A stretch of 38,808 nt of DNA from a virus (IMGVR_UViG_3300030329_004873:1-38808); one strand, 5' to 3'. Positions 19,233 to 26,330 are shown, numbered from the stretch's first letter. A program made the numbers and translations. Notes: generated by a model not told the origin, from the letters alone.

Positions 19233-19861
19233 TTAAGCATGCCCCCCAGCACCAGGTCGATGGCCTGCTTCAGTTCTACAAAGTCCGCTTCGTCCGCCAT
19301 CTCAACGAGCTTGTTGGTGCCCTCGGGCAGACTGCCCGCTGTGCCGCCCTGTTTATACAGTCCCTGCGGCGATAGGAAGGTTTTGATGTCCCGCAGCTGC
19401 TGGTGGGACAAGCCGCTTCTTTTCAGCATCGACGCATAGGCTTGCGGGCTCTGACCCAGATTGAGCTTGTTCAGGTAGTCGTCAATCTGGCTAATCACCG
19501 CCATGGGCTCTTTCATGTACTCCGGCACAAACGTGGAGCGGTCGCTTTTGAGGTAAGATCCCAGCGGGTCGCTTGTTTTCTGCGCAGCTGCACCTGGGCG
19601 ACCAAGTTTCCATTTGGGCACCTTCGACAGGATGCCTGCGCCCACTCCCACTGGCGGCTCAAAGCCCACCTGTCCCTGCTCCAGCAGGCGTGCCACGGGA
19701 CTGGTCATGGCATCGCCTGGCGCTTGCAGCTGTGGCGATGGTTGTGGCTCGGGCATCTGGTTGGTCTGCCCCGCTCCCGTGGACATCGCCGTAGTCGGAA
19801 AGCGCTGATTGGCGAGCCGTCGAAGCAGATTCTCATTGCCGTATCCCACGCCAGCAGGCAT
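19229..19861 (-). CDS. Hypothetical protein with shared N-terminal tag
   Basis: 210 residues. After the tag LLRRLANQRFPTTAMSTGA the protein is Pro/Gln-rich to about residue 50, then helical (VISQIDDYLNKLNLGQS, LSHQQLRDIKTFLSPQ). There is no recognised domain. The ATG overlaps the terL stop codon by one base. Confidence 0.6.
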   Translation of the reverse strand: MPAGVGYGNENLLRRLANQRFPTTAMSTGAGQTNQMPEPQPSPQLQAPGDAMTSPVARLLEQGQVGFEPPVGVGAGILSKVPKWKLGRPGAAAQKTSDPLGSYLKSDRSTFVPEYMKEPMAVISQIDDYLNKLNLGQSPQAYASMLKRSGLSHQQLRDIKTFLSPQGLYKQGGTAGSLPEGTNKLVEMADEADFVELKQAIDLVLGGMLK

Positions 19862-21321
19862 CAGCCCAACACCCCCGTTTGGCGCAACTTGCGTTGCGTT
19901 TTAATGATGTTCTCACCTCGAAACGGGTTTTTGTCGGGTGGCTTTTCGGCTTCTGAAGGCGTGTAGATGTGCAGCATCCCATAACGCAGCGCATCCATCG
20001 CATGATCCTCAGACCGTGGGCTAATGTCTTCCCGGTTCTTGTCGTCACGGGTGATGGTCGGAGCTGTGCGCATGAGGTTGGGGGCCTGCTTGCCAAATAC
20101 CCGCAAAAACCCTCGATGCAGTGCCGTGTTGATGATTCGCCAACCGTTGATCTTGGCTTCACGTCCCACAGCCGCCTTGGTCAGCGACATCCCGGCCTCC
20201 CGGAACACATCTTCAGCGGTATTGGCCGTATCCTCGCCCAAACGACGCTTAATCCACATATCGTGCGGGGCATAGATCCGGTCGGGCTGGCGGCCCTGTG
20301 TAAACACACAGCCACGAATCATCTCGTCGATGCCCGATGCATTTTCATGCGCCGAGCGCTCGGCTTCGTAATACTCGCCAATCACATACACCCGGTCGTC
20401 GTAATCGACCGTCATAAGCAGACAACAACAAGGCGCGTATTCGCCATAGTCGATGGCAGCAAACAGCGGCCAGTCTTGCGGGATCATAAACGGCTTGGTG
20501 TGGATTTCCGGCTCCACCCACTCGAAGAACCCACCTACCAGTGCTCGCCAATCCCCTTCCAGCCAGGCTTTTACCAGCTCAGGATCGCCAACACCACGCA
20601 AACGAGACGTGTACAACGGGTCCGCATCCAGCAGCGCCTTGTTGTCCTCGACACGGGCCGGTATAAACATCCGGTCCATGCCGGTGTCTGGATCTACAAA
20701 CGTGTCGATGTTGCTCAGCGTCTGGGGTTCATCAGGAATGCCGAAATACGCCTGCACGGCGTGGTGACCAGGGCCACCGGGGTTGCCGGTGGATCTCATG
20801 CGCTTGTGACGCGCCACGCCGCGCAGACGAGACTTGGTGCGGTTGTAGCAGGCCAAATCCTCCCATTCGGGCAGCTCATCAAAGCCAATCCAGCTCCAGG
20901 AGTGACCCAGATACTTGCTGAAATCGAAGACATTTTCCATGTGCCGAAAGCGCAACACAGCGCCATTGGGCCAGATCCACTGGTAAGCTCCGGCTTTCCA
21001 GCTGGCCCCGGTAAGCGGGTAGATTTGGTGCGAACGGTGCACCAGCTCGTCCAAGGCCGGATAAGAGCGCCTAAACAACACGCCCTGCCACGCCTGCCCC
21101 TGGCTCACGTCCTGCAAATAATCACCCAGCAGGTAATCGCTCTTGCCCCCACCGGCTGCGCCCCCATAGAACAACTCGTCTACAAACGCAGCACGAATGG
21201 CAGCCGATTGCGGCCCTGGCTGTGGCGACCATGCAGACTGCACCGAAACCGGCTTCTTGGGTTTGCCATTGCCCTTGGTCGGGTCTTTTGGAGCGGCCAG
21301 CTTGTCAGCGGCCGTGGTCAC
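19861..21321 (-). CDS. terL: Terminase large subunit (packaging ATPase and nuclease)
   Basis: 486 residues from the GTG at 21321, chosen because it forms a GTGA overlap with the terS stop codon and has AGAGG upstream; a GTG 33 bases further out is possible. The ATPase domain shows Walker A GGAAGGGKS at about residues 53-61 and Walker B WIGFDE at about 144-149. STGNP follows near residue 178, in the place of the coupling motif. The nuclease domain begins with AAIDYGEYAP, with catalytic Asp near 291. The enzyme docks on the portal, pumps DNA into the head and cuts the concatemer. Confidence 0.92.
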   Translation of the reverse strand: MTTAADKLAAPKDPTKGNGKPKKPVSVQSAWSPQPGPQSAAIRAAFVDELFYGGAAGGGKSDYLLGDYLQDVSQGQAWQGVLFRRSYPALDELVHRSHQIYPLTGASWKAGAYQWIWPNGAVLRFRHMENVFDFSKYLGHSWSWIGFDELPEWEDLACYNRTKSRLRGVARHKRMRSTGNPGGPGHHAVQAYFGIPDEPQTLSNIDTFVDPDTGMDRMFIPARVEDNKALLDADPLYTSRLRGVGDPELVKAWLEGDWRALVGGFFEWVEPEIHTKPFMIPQDWPLFAAIDYGEYAPCCCLLMTVDYDDRVYVIGEYYEAERSAHENASGIDEMIRGCVFTQGRQPDRIYAPHDMWIKRRLGEDTANTAEDVFREAGMSLTKAAVGREAKINGWRIINTALHRGFLRVFGKQAPNLMRTAPTITRDDKNREDISPRSEDHAMDALRYGMLHIYTPSEAEKPPDKNPFRGENIIKTQRKLRQTGVLG

Positions 21322-21710
21322 GCGGCCGCCTCTGAGCGGTTCTGCTCCAACCACTCTTCCATAGAGGTGGCACGGGGCGGGCTGTGGATCGGCAACGCCA
21401 GATCCTTGCCGTCTTTACCGGTCTGCTCCAGGCGCTCAACGTAGCCGCGATGCTTGGCCTGGCATTTTAAGTAGAAAATGATGGCATTGGCCTGACCGTT
21501 GCGGATCAGCTCAAACAGCTGTGACTCCGCAATGTCGATATTGACCTCCCGACAACGCTCATGGTATTCTTTCAGGTCGGGATTCTTCTTGATTCGCCGG
21601 GTAAGACTTGTTCGATCGACGCCCAGCGCCTTGGCTGCGTGCAGTAGAACCCCCGCACACTTGTCCAGCGCTTCCTTAACCTGTTCCTCAGTATGCTTCG
21701 CAGGGGGCAT
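21318..21710 (-). CDS. terS: Terminase small subunit
   Basis: 130 residues from the ATG at 21710. A 28-residue upstream extension is open but looks non-coding. The N-terminus has a Fis-like helix-turn-helix (LLHAAKALGVDRTSLTRRIK) that would recognise the packaging site. A helical centre (ESQLFELIRNGQANAIIFYL) follows, as in oligomeric small terminases. It is directly upstream of, and coupled to, terL. Confidence 0.8.
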   Translation of the reverse strand: MPPAKHTEEQVKEALDKCAGVLLHAAKALGVDRTSLTRRIKKNPDLKEYHERCREVNIDIAESQLFELIRNGQANAIIFYLKCQAKHRGYVERLEQTGKDGKDLALPIHSPPRATSMEEWLEQNRSEAAA

Positions 21711-21929
21711 AAAACACGTCCAAAATGTTGGCCGGGGTGAGCAGCCGGAGGATTGTAGGAGCGGCTTGAAGCCACCCACCCCGGAACGTCCCATGTGGCC
21801 ACAGGTGACTCTCCATCACCCACAACCCACATGAGTCGCGGAAACACCCGGACTTCGGGCGTTTAAACGCTACAAAGAGCTTATTCCCAATTAGCGATAC
21901 CCGTTTACGCGGTCAAGCAGTGTGCCATG
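21711..21929 (-). promoter_or_regulatory. Spacer upstream of terS with possible late promoter
   Basis: No gene seen. On the minus strand TTGACC (21916-21911), a 17-base spacer and TAATTG (21893-21888) form a plausible but weak sigma70-type promoter for the virion operon. GTTTAAAC lies just downstream at 21861-21868 and GTAAACG inside the spacer. The small hairpin CCCGGACTTCGGG is at about 21848-21860. Confidence 0.35.
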
Positions 21930-22331
21930 CTAAAACGGTAGGTCGTCGTCCTGGTCGAGCGGCGGAGAGGCCGCCATCGCTTCAGAATTGGGCGTTGAAC
22001 CCGGAGCCGTATCGAGAAATAACAGCTCCCGGACGACACATTCAGTGCGATAATGCTTGTTGCCGGAATCATCATCCCAGGTGCGCGTTTGCCAGCGGCC
22101 CAGCACATAGAGCTTGGCCCCCTTCTTACAATACTGCGTCACGACCTCAGACAGCCGACCCCATATAACAAGAGGCACCCACTCAACCCGAGACTTGCGG
22201 TCGTCGCCAGTGCCCCACTCCTCATTAACAGCCAACGACACGTTACACACCGTGCTGTTGCCTGCCTGCTTTAACTCTGGGTCCGCACCCAGATTTCCAA
22301 TAAAAGTGCAGACGTTTATGCCTCTTGCCAT
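21930..22331 (-). CDS. ssb: Single-stranded DNA-binding protein
   Basis: 133 residues. It has the classic OB-fold SSB start MARGINVCTFIGNLGADPEL, then VEWVPLVIWGRLSEVVTQYC and the acidic tail ending DDDLPF, which in bacterial SSBs recruits replication and repair proteins. Because SSBs start at this Met, it also shows that an ATG directly after GGAAGGAGG is used in this phage. It works with the RecT-like protein encoded at 32220. Confidence 0.93.
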   Translation of the reverse strand: MARGINVCTFIGNLGADPELKQAGNSTVCNVSLAVNEEWGTGDDRKSRVEWVPLVIWGRLSEVVTQYCKKGAKLYVLGRWQTRTWDDDSGNKHYRTECVVRELLFLDTAPGSTPNSEAMAASPPLDQDDDLPF

Positions 22332-22394
22332 CCTCCTTCCATTTCTGCTCCCATTTCCCCCTTGTTCAACGCTTTTTTAACGAATCTCACGCTT

Positions 22395-22438
22395 AAATGG
22401 CGAAACGGGCATGCCCTTTGAATAAATGCCCGCCATTT
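22395..22438 (-). promoter_or_regulatory. Hairpin between small gene and ssb
   Basis: AAATGGC/GCCATTT and GGGCAT/ATGCCC arms form an extended stem-loop between the 22454-22693 gene and ssb. There is no clear U tract. It may separate expression of the two genes. Confidence 0.45.
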
Positions 22439-22453
22439 TCTTGCGTGGCGACC

Positions 22454-22693
22454 CTATGACTCCTCAATGTCTGGCGGCACCTCGTCGTCAAACTCCGCCA
22501 ACACCTGCTGCGTAGCCTGCTGAGCCTGCTCTACCCGCTGGGAAGCCAAAACCACCAGCGGAGCCGCCTCCACATCCTTCGGCACCAGCTCATCAAGCCG
22601 ATTACACAGATTCTCCCAGGCTTCTATCTCCTGCGACTGAGCCTCGCATAGCCGTAAGGCGCTCTGCGCACGTTCTTGCCACGTTTTTACCAA
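22454..22693 (-). CDS. Small acidic coiled-coil protein, TTG start
   Basis: 79 residues, helical (LRLCEAQSQEIEAWENLCNR), with an acidic C-terminus. The start is TTG, supported by AGAGGTGG six bases upstream and by no better ATG. The function is unknown. It lies upstream of ssb in what appears to be an early minus-strand unit. Confidence 0.6.
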   Translation of the reverse strand: MVKTWQERAQSALRLCEAQSQEIEAWENLCNRLDELVPKDVEAAPLVVLASQRVEQAQQATQQVLAEFDDEVPPDIEES

Positions 22694-23028
22694 AAATTAC
22701 CACCTCTCAGCTCTTTTCAAATTCTTTTAGAACTCTTTTATGATCCCCAGGACATCCGTGTCCGGGGTCCGAGGACAGGGGTGTCCTGGGTGAGGCGACA
22801 TTCGTGTCTGGGGCTGCTGGGACAAACCTGGCAGGGCTTGCGACGGCAATCAAACGACGCCTTTTAACGGGATAAGGGATTTCATGGCCTGAAATCCTTG
22901 TCCCGGCACCTCTCAGCTGAAAAGAATCGCAGGGAGAAGAACAGCCCCCATAAGGACCGGATGAATCGTTGCCCTTGTCCGCTTTACGCAGACGACTGCC
23001 CCTCTCCCCGCTATCTCCGTTCCCTTGC
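22694..23028. promoter_or_regulatory. Hairpin-rich intergenic region
   Basis: I see no supported gene. A 9-bp perfect stem (CCCAGGACA/TGTCCTGGG) encloses a second TGTCC/GGACA stem at 22746-22790. Three related GTGTCC(T)GGG-like words occur in 22755-22820. A second long stem-loop lies at 22868-22905 (CGGGATAAGG...CCTTGTCCCG, one bulge). They sit between two minus-strand genes and could be processing or attenuation structures. Confidence 0.45.
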
Positions 23029-23280
23029 TCAAGGCTTGAAAAGGATGATCGGAGTCCGCTTGCCCACCCAAGCGCCGATCAGGTTGAAGTCAATCCACTC
23101 CCTGGCCTCGTCATAGCCCATACCCTGCTGCATAAAGCATTCGAGCAACTTCTCGTCGTCGTATACGGCAACAGGAGGGCTACCACACCGCTCGCCAACG
23201 CCCACCAAAGCCTCGTCGCAGCCCTCCCAGAAGGCGATCTCCTTGTCGTAGGCGGCAATCTCGTCCCTGGTGACACACAT
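23029..23280 (-). CDS. Conserved hypothetical phage protein
   Basis: 83 residues. The C-terminal part (GMGYDEAREWIDFNLIGAWV, then GKRTPIIL) is of a type I know from uncharacterised phage proteins in which an 'EA.E.I.FN..GA..G..TP' pattern recurs. AAGGAGA lies four bases before the ATG. The function is unknown. It is the most upstream gene of the minus-strand unit reading away from the divergent control region. Confidence 0.7.
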   Translation of the reverse strand: MCVTRDEIAAYDKEIAFWEGCDEALVGVGERCGSPPVAVYDDEKLLECFMQQGMGYDEAREWIDFNLIGAWVGKRTPIILFKP

Positions 23281-24116
23281 CGGCTCTCCTTCCCCCCTCG
23301 TCTCTTAGGAGTACAATTTGACTGCGGTAACCGGCCCGGAACCGGGGGGTCGCGTGCGGCTTCACCTTCGCCCACCGCCAAACTCGCCAGCCAGACAGCC
23401 AGGCACGAGCTAAGCCCTTGCAGCACAACAGCTTAGCCCGTGCACTCAAGCTGGGCCAGCTTGCCCCCACAACAGCCTAAGCCCCTGTAATTACAGGCGG
23501 TTGCGGGGTTCCTCAACTGGCGGCTTCCCCCAGTGGTCCCCCAGCCTGGACGGCCAGGCCGTGTAAACGGCCCGGCACCCAGCCATGGCCAAAGGAGTAC
23601 GAATTCGTGTTTCGTGAGTGGCTATGCGTGCCCGTCCACCGGTCCCGGTGAACCAATCAAGGCAAATGGCCACCTGCTCACACACAACGCCGGGGGGCCG
23701 TGTAAACGGTGCGGCCGGAGGTAGTCCAGGGCACCGCACCCGGTGGCCACAGTCACCGTCAGACGGCCCTCTAATTTTTTTTCGTTTAAACGCCCTACCT
23801 CTGGAAGATTTCTCTTGACAGTGGCAAAATGCCACCGTAAGTTCATACCCGTCAGCAAGACACCGCTGACCCCTACCGGCACTCGGTCGCGGCAACGCAC
23901 CGAGAGGCACCCCAGGCTCGACTCGAAAGAGTCACGCGGCCCGTGTCTAACGAAGCGGAGAGGGAGCATAGCAGATCATAGGCACCTGAGAAGGGGCGGC
24001 CCGGACAAAGCACCGGGCTGGTAGTATCACCACAGTATCAGGTCACCGTGAGAGGCCGTGAGCAGCGGCCCAAGTCAAGGCGAACTATCAGATTGTGTGT
24101 GAGAGTGAACAGTAGT
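23281..24116. promoter_or_regulatory. Divergent control region and leader of the ribozyme array
   Basis: I see no supported gene. It contains three GT(T/G)TAAAC octamers (23561, 23700, 23784), two of them centred in GGCC...GGCC-type inverted repeats. It also holds the sigma70-like promoter at 23815-23843, a GCCCGG/CCGGGC hairpin near 24000, repeated AGTATCA and CCGTGAG words, and a 25-base scar (24079-24103) of the end of the 26952-27443 gene. The RNA leader from the promoter to the first ribozyme is about 270 nt. Confidence 0.6.
23815..23843 (+). promoter_or_regulatory. Sigma70-like promoter with operator palindrome in its spacer
   Basis: TTGACA (23815-23820), a 17-base spacer and TAAGTT (23838-23843). 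The spacer begins with the perfect inverted repeat GTGGCA-AAA-TGCCAC (23821-23835), so a dimeric repressor bound there would block RNA polymerase. GTTTAAAC lies about 24 bases upstream of the -35 box. It is the best candidate promoter for the whole ribozyme-separated array. The phage's own HTH proteins (30166, 35044, 35460) are possible binders. Confidence 0.65.
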
Positions 24117-24186
24117 TGACGAGGGCTGGCCAGCACGTGTAAACGTGCCGGCCAGTAAGTCGCAGAGCCGGTCCCAAGCCCGGCTC
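24117..24186 (+). ncRNA. Twister-type ribozyme 1 (leader)
   Basis: P2 TGAC/GTCG, GAGGG internal strand, P1 stem of about 12 bp with loop TGTAAA, TAA then GTC, P4 GAGCCGG/CCGGCTC with loop TCCCAAGC. Predicted cleavage is between U24156 and A24157. It ends the untranslated leader, so cleavage would remove the leader from the first gene. Confidence 0.85.
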
Positions 24187-24212
24187 ACACTCACTCACAA
24201 GGAGCAAGCAAG

Positions 24213-24614
24213 ATGATGCCGATGAAGCAGCGCGTTGCCCAGCTGGGTCTGGCCATGGAGTCAGAGCTGGTGGAGGCGAACCCCGACATGATTGGCGAGA
24301 TGGCCCCAGGTAGTATGCACTGGAGGTGTACGATCACGGCCCGCGAGGGCGGCAGTATGCTGGTGCACTTCAGCCAGGGTCCAGCCGTATGCGAGGAGCC
24401 GACGCTGGAGGGCGTGTTGGGCTGCGTGGTGGACGAGGTGTCGAGCGTGGTGAACGTGACCAGCTTTGAGGAGTGGGCCACGTCGCTGGGCTATGACACG
24501 GACAGCCGCCGAGCGGAGGCCGGGTTCAACCACATCGTCAAGCATACGGAGCAGCTGATGATGCTGGTGGGCGGCGAAGCGTTTAACGATCTGCTGTATG
24601 AAACGTCCGAGTAG
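24213..24614 (+). CDS. Array gene 1: conserved hypothetical phage protein
   Basis: 133 residues after AAGGAGCAAGCAAG. A globular N-terminal half is followed by FEEWATSLGYDTDSRRAEAG, then FNHIVKHTEQLMML. I associate this pattern (EE..., GYD.DSR.AE....) with widespread uncharacterised phage proteins. The function is unknown. Its TAG stop is one base from the next ribozyme. Confidence 0.7.
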   Translation: MMPMKQRVAQLGLAMESELVEANPDMIGEMAPGSMHWRCTITAREGGSMLVHFSQGPAVCEEPTLEGVLGCVVDEVSSVVNVTSFEEWATSLGYDTDSRRAEAGFNHIVKHTEQLMMLVGGEAFNDLLYETSE

Positions 24615-24615
24615 C

Positions 24616-24677
24616 TGACGAGGGGCGCAGCGTGTAAACGCTGCGTTAAGTCACAGCCACGGTCCCAAGCCCGGCAC
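24616..24677 (+). ncRNA. Twister-type ribozyme 2
   Basis: Shortest P1 (CGCAGCG/CGCTGCG, loop TGTAAA). Core GAGGGG, TTAAGTC and loop TCCCAAGC are intact. Predicted cleavage is U24647^A24648. P4 is weakened to about 3 bp by an apparent two-base loss compared with units 9 and 11. Confidence 0.8.
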
Positions 24678-24705
24678 ACTCACTCACTCACAAGGAGCAC
24701 GAATC

Positions 24706-24984
24706 ATGAGCATGATTTTCACGTCAGACAACGAAAAGGTGAAAATCCTAACCAGTGAAACGCTCGCCGCCGGCGTGTTGTACATCTACTCAACAAAGCC
24801 GGGTGATGAGCTGGGGGAGGGCAATCGGCTGGATAGCCTGACCCTAACGCCTGACGAGATGATAAGCCTTGGTCGCACGTTGACCACTCGCGGCGAAGCC
24901 CTCAAGGAAGACAAGAAGCATAGCGTGGTTGTTGAGCGAATCAGACCGGTGGAAGCGCCACGGCCGTTTGGTGAGGGAACATGA
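24706..24984 (+). CDS. Array gene 2: small hypothetical protein
   Basis: 92 residues after AAGGAGCACGAATC. An N-terminal beta region (KVKILTSETLAAGVLYIYST) is followed by TLTPDEMISLGRTLTTRGEA, which may be a short helix-turn pattern. No family recognised. About 30 untranslated bases separate its TGA from the next ribozyme, unlike most units. Confidence 0.6.
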   Translation: MSMIFTSDNEKVKILTSETLAAGVLYIYSTKPGDELGEGNRLDSLTLTPDEMISLGRTLTTRGEALKEDKKHSVVVERIRPVEAPRPFGEGT

Positions 24985-25015
24985 GGCGCAGTGGCTGGCG
25001 GACAAAATTAACAGC

Positions 25016-25085
25016 TGACGAGGGGTGCCGGGCACGTTTAAACGTGCTCGGTATTAAGTCGCAAGCACGCACCAAGCGGGCACAC
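25016..25085 (+). ncRNA. Degenerate twister-type ribozyme 3
   Basis: The first half is intact (TGAC, GAGGGG, P1 with GTTTAAAC, TTAAGTC; predicted site U25055^A25056). The second hairpin has lost the CCGG-TCCCAAG element and reads CGCACCAAGCGG, removing the CCC needed for the pseudoknot. The downstream leader also lacks the usual CACTCAC block and uses AGGAGG. It is probably inactive or altered. Confidence 0.6.
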
Positions 25086-25122
25086 ACTCGGGTGCCCGCC
25101 TTCAAACCCAGGAGGAAATAAA

Positions 25123-25368
25123 ATGAAATATTACTGCGACGGATTCCAGAGCGTAGAAGCGGACGACCCCAGCGAGGCCGCAGAAATCTTTGCCGCAAGG
25201 CTGGCCCGCAGGGAGCATGGCCGAGCGGGGCGGGTTGGGCCAGTTAACATGAATGGGTTCGTCTACGGGGGCGGGGTCTGGGACTACTCCGCATTCATCG
25301 GCTACAAGGGCGGCGGCGGCGGTTTGACAGGCGCGGACGTAGCACTGTCGGTATACACAAAAGAATGA
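25123..25368 (+). CDS. Array gene 3: small hypothetical protein
   Basis: 81 residues after AGGAGGAAATAAA. Starts MKYYCDGFQSVEADDPSEAA, followed by helix EIFAARLARREHG and a Gly-rich C-terminus. The opening resembles small phage proteins in which an aromatic N-terminus is followed by a helix of the 'S..EAAE.FA.R.A..' type; no named domain. It is followed by a scar of the neighbouring SprT gene. Confidence 0.6.
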   Translation: MKYYCDGFQSVEADDPSEAAEIFAARLARREHGRAGRVGPVNMNGFVYGGGVWDYSAFIGYKGGGGGLTGADVALSVYTKE

Positions 25369-25376
25369 GTAAGGCA

Positions 25377-25421
25377 ATGTGGTCCGAGGTCACACACCCG
25401 GACGAAGCATGCAAGCGTAGC
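25377..25421 (+). pseudogene. Remnant of the SprT-like gene 3' end
   Basis: This stretch is identical to the last part of the SprT-like gene (WSEVTHPDEACKRS and stop; 26190-26234), and the identity runs on through the ribozyme. It follows the unrelated array gene 3 with no start of its own. It is a recombination scar from gain or loss of a gene between two ribozyme units. Confidence 0.85.
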
Positions 25422-25489
25422 TGACGAGGGGTGCCCGCACTGTTTAAACAGTGCGGGCATTAAGTCGCGGTGCCGGTCCCAAGCCCGGC
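25422..25489 (+). ncRNA. Twister-type ribozyme 4
   Basis: P1 TGCCCGCACTG/CAGTGCGGGCA with TTTAAA loop, P4 GCCGG/CCGGC with loop TCCCAAGC. Predicted cleavage is U25461^A25462. Compared with its otherwise identical copy (unit 5), the P1 pair T25441-A25450 is replaced by C-G, a compensatory change. Confidence 0.87.
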
Positions 25490-25517
25490 CTACTCACTCA
25501 CACAAGGAGCAAGAATC

Positions 25518-26237
25518 ATGGCACCCACAATCAAAAAGATGCCGCGTGCGAAGTCCCGCGAAGAGTGGCTGAACAACGCTATCAAGCTGAGCCGCCCCAT
25601 CTTCCGAAAGCTCAAGTGCCCGCTGCCACGTAAAGTGCGGGCGGCGTGCTCGTGGACGTCGCACGGTGCACGGTCAGCGGCCATCGGCCAGTGCTGGACG
25701 TACGAGGCCAGCAAGGATGAGACGGTAGAAATTCATATCTCCCCCAGGCTGGACGATGTATTGACCGAGGGCAAGCAAGGCGTACTCGACACGGTCGTGC
25801 ACGAACTCGGACACGCGGCGGCGGGAGTTGACGAGGGCCACAAGGGCGAGTTCGCACGAGTAGCCCGAGAGTTGGGGCTGGCGGGGCCGTTGACCGCCAC
25901 GAACGCCGGGCCTGAGTTCGTGAAAATGTTCAGGCCGATAGCACGGGCACTGGGGCCGTACCCGCACGCCGAGTTGCGGCCCAGCATGATGGTACCCGCT
26001 GGGCCAGGTGGCGGCGCTGGCACCCCAAGCGGCCGAGGCGGCGCACCCGTGCCCCGCACAAGCGGCCCACGGAAACAGGGCACGCGAATGCTCAAGGTCA
26101 TGTGCAAGGATTGCGGTTACACACTGCGCACCACTCGCACCTGGCTGGAAATGCAAGGCACGCCAAAGTGCCCGTGCAACGATACACCGATGTGGTCCGA
26201 GGTCACACACCCGGACGAAGCATGCAAGCGTAGCTGA
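25518..26237 (+). CDS. Array gene 4: SprT-like zinc metalloprotease with C-terminal zinc ribbon
   Basis: 239 residues from the ATG after AAGGAGCAAGAATC; an upstream in-frame ATG lies inside the ribozyme leader and is rejected. The catalytic motif HELGH at residues 95-99 is followed by GHKGEF with a third metal ligand near His108. This is the HExxH...H arrangement of SprT/Spartan-like proteases, which cut DNA-protein crosslinks in cells. A Pro/Gly linker leads to a zinc ribbon (C196-x2-C199 ... C218-x-C220). In a phage it could process host or packaging DNA-protein complexes; this is inference. The TGA stop is also the start of ribozyme 5. Confidence 0.8.
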   Translation: MAPTIKKMPRAKSREEWLNNAIKLSRPIFRKLKCPLPRKVRAACSWTSHGARSAAIGQCWTYEASKDETVEIHISPRLDDVLTEGKQGVLDTVVHELGHAAAGVDEGHKGEFARVARELGLAGPLTATNAGPEFVKMFRPIARALGPYPHAELRPSMMVPAGPGGGAGTPSGRGGAPVPRTSGPRKQGTRMLKVMCKDCGYTLRTTRTWLEMQGTPKCPCNDTPMWSEVTHPDEACKRS

Positions 26238-26303
26238 CGAGGGGTGCCCGCACCGTTTAAACGGTGCGGGCATTAAGTCGCGAGCACGGTCCCAAGCCCG
26301 TGC
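26235..26303 (+). ncRNA. Twister-type ribozyme 5
   Basis: P1 TGCCCGCACCG/CGGTGCGGGCA, P4 GCACGG/CCGTGC with loop TCCCAAGC. Predicted cleavage is U26274^A26275. Its first three bases are the stop codon of the SprT-like gene. Confidence 0.88.
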
Positions 26304-26330
26304 ATTCACTCACTCACAAGGAGCAGCAAA

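Noticed and set aside
22913-23032. 39-codon frame with TTG overlapping the stop of the 23029 gene
   Set aside because: No ribosome binding site and no recognisable product; kept out of the gene list.
23541-23720. Additional decayed ribozymes around GTGTAAAC at 23561 and 23700
   Set aside because: The hairpins carry the octamer, but no GAGGG, UAAGUC or UCCCAAG elements occur in register.
23743-24024. Plus-strand open frame of 93 codons in the control region
   Set aside because: It crosses the promoter and operator, has no binding site and an Arg/Ser/Pro-rich shadow-like composition.
24616-24653. Hammerhead ribozyme, because CUGACGA fits the hammerhead CUGANGA strand
   Set aside because: The required GAAA strand after stem II is missing; UUAAGUC is found in its place, and the UCCCAAG hairpin is explained only by twister.
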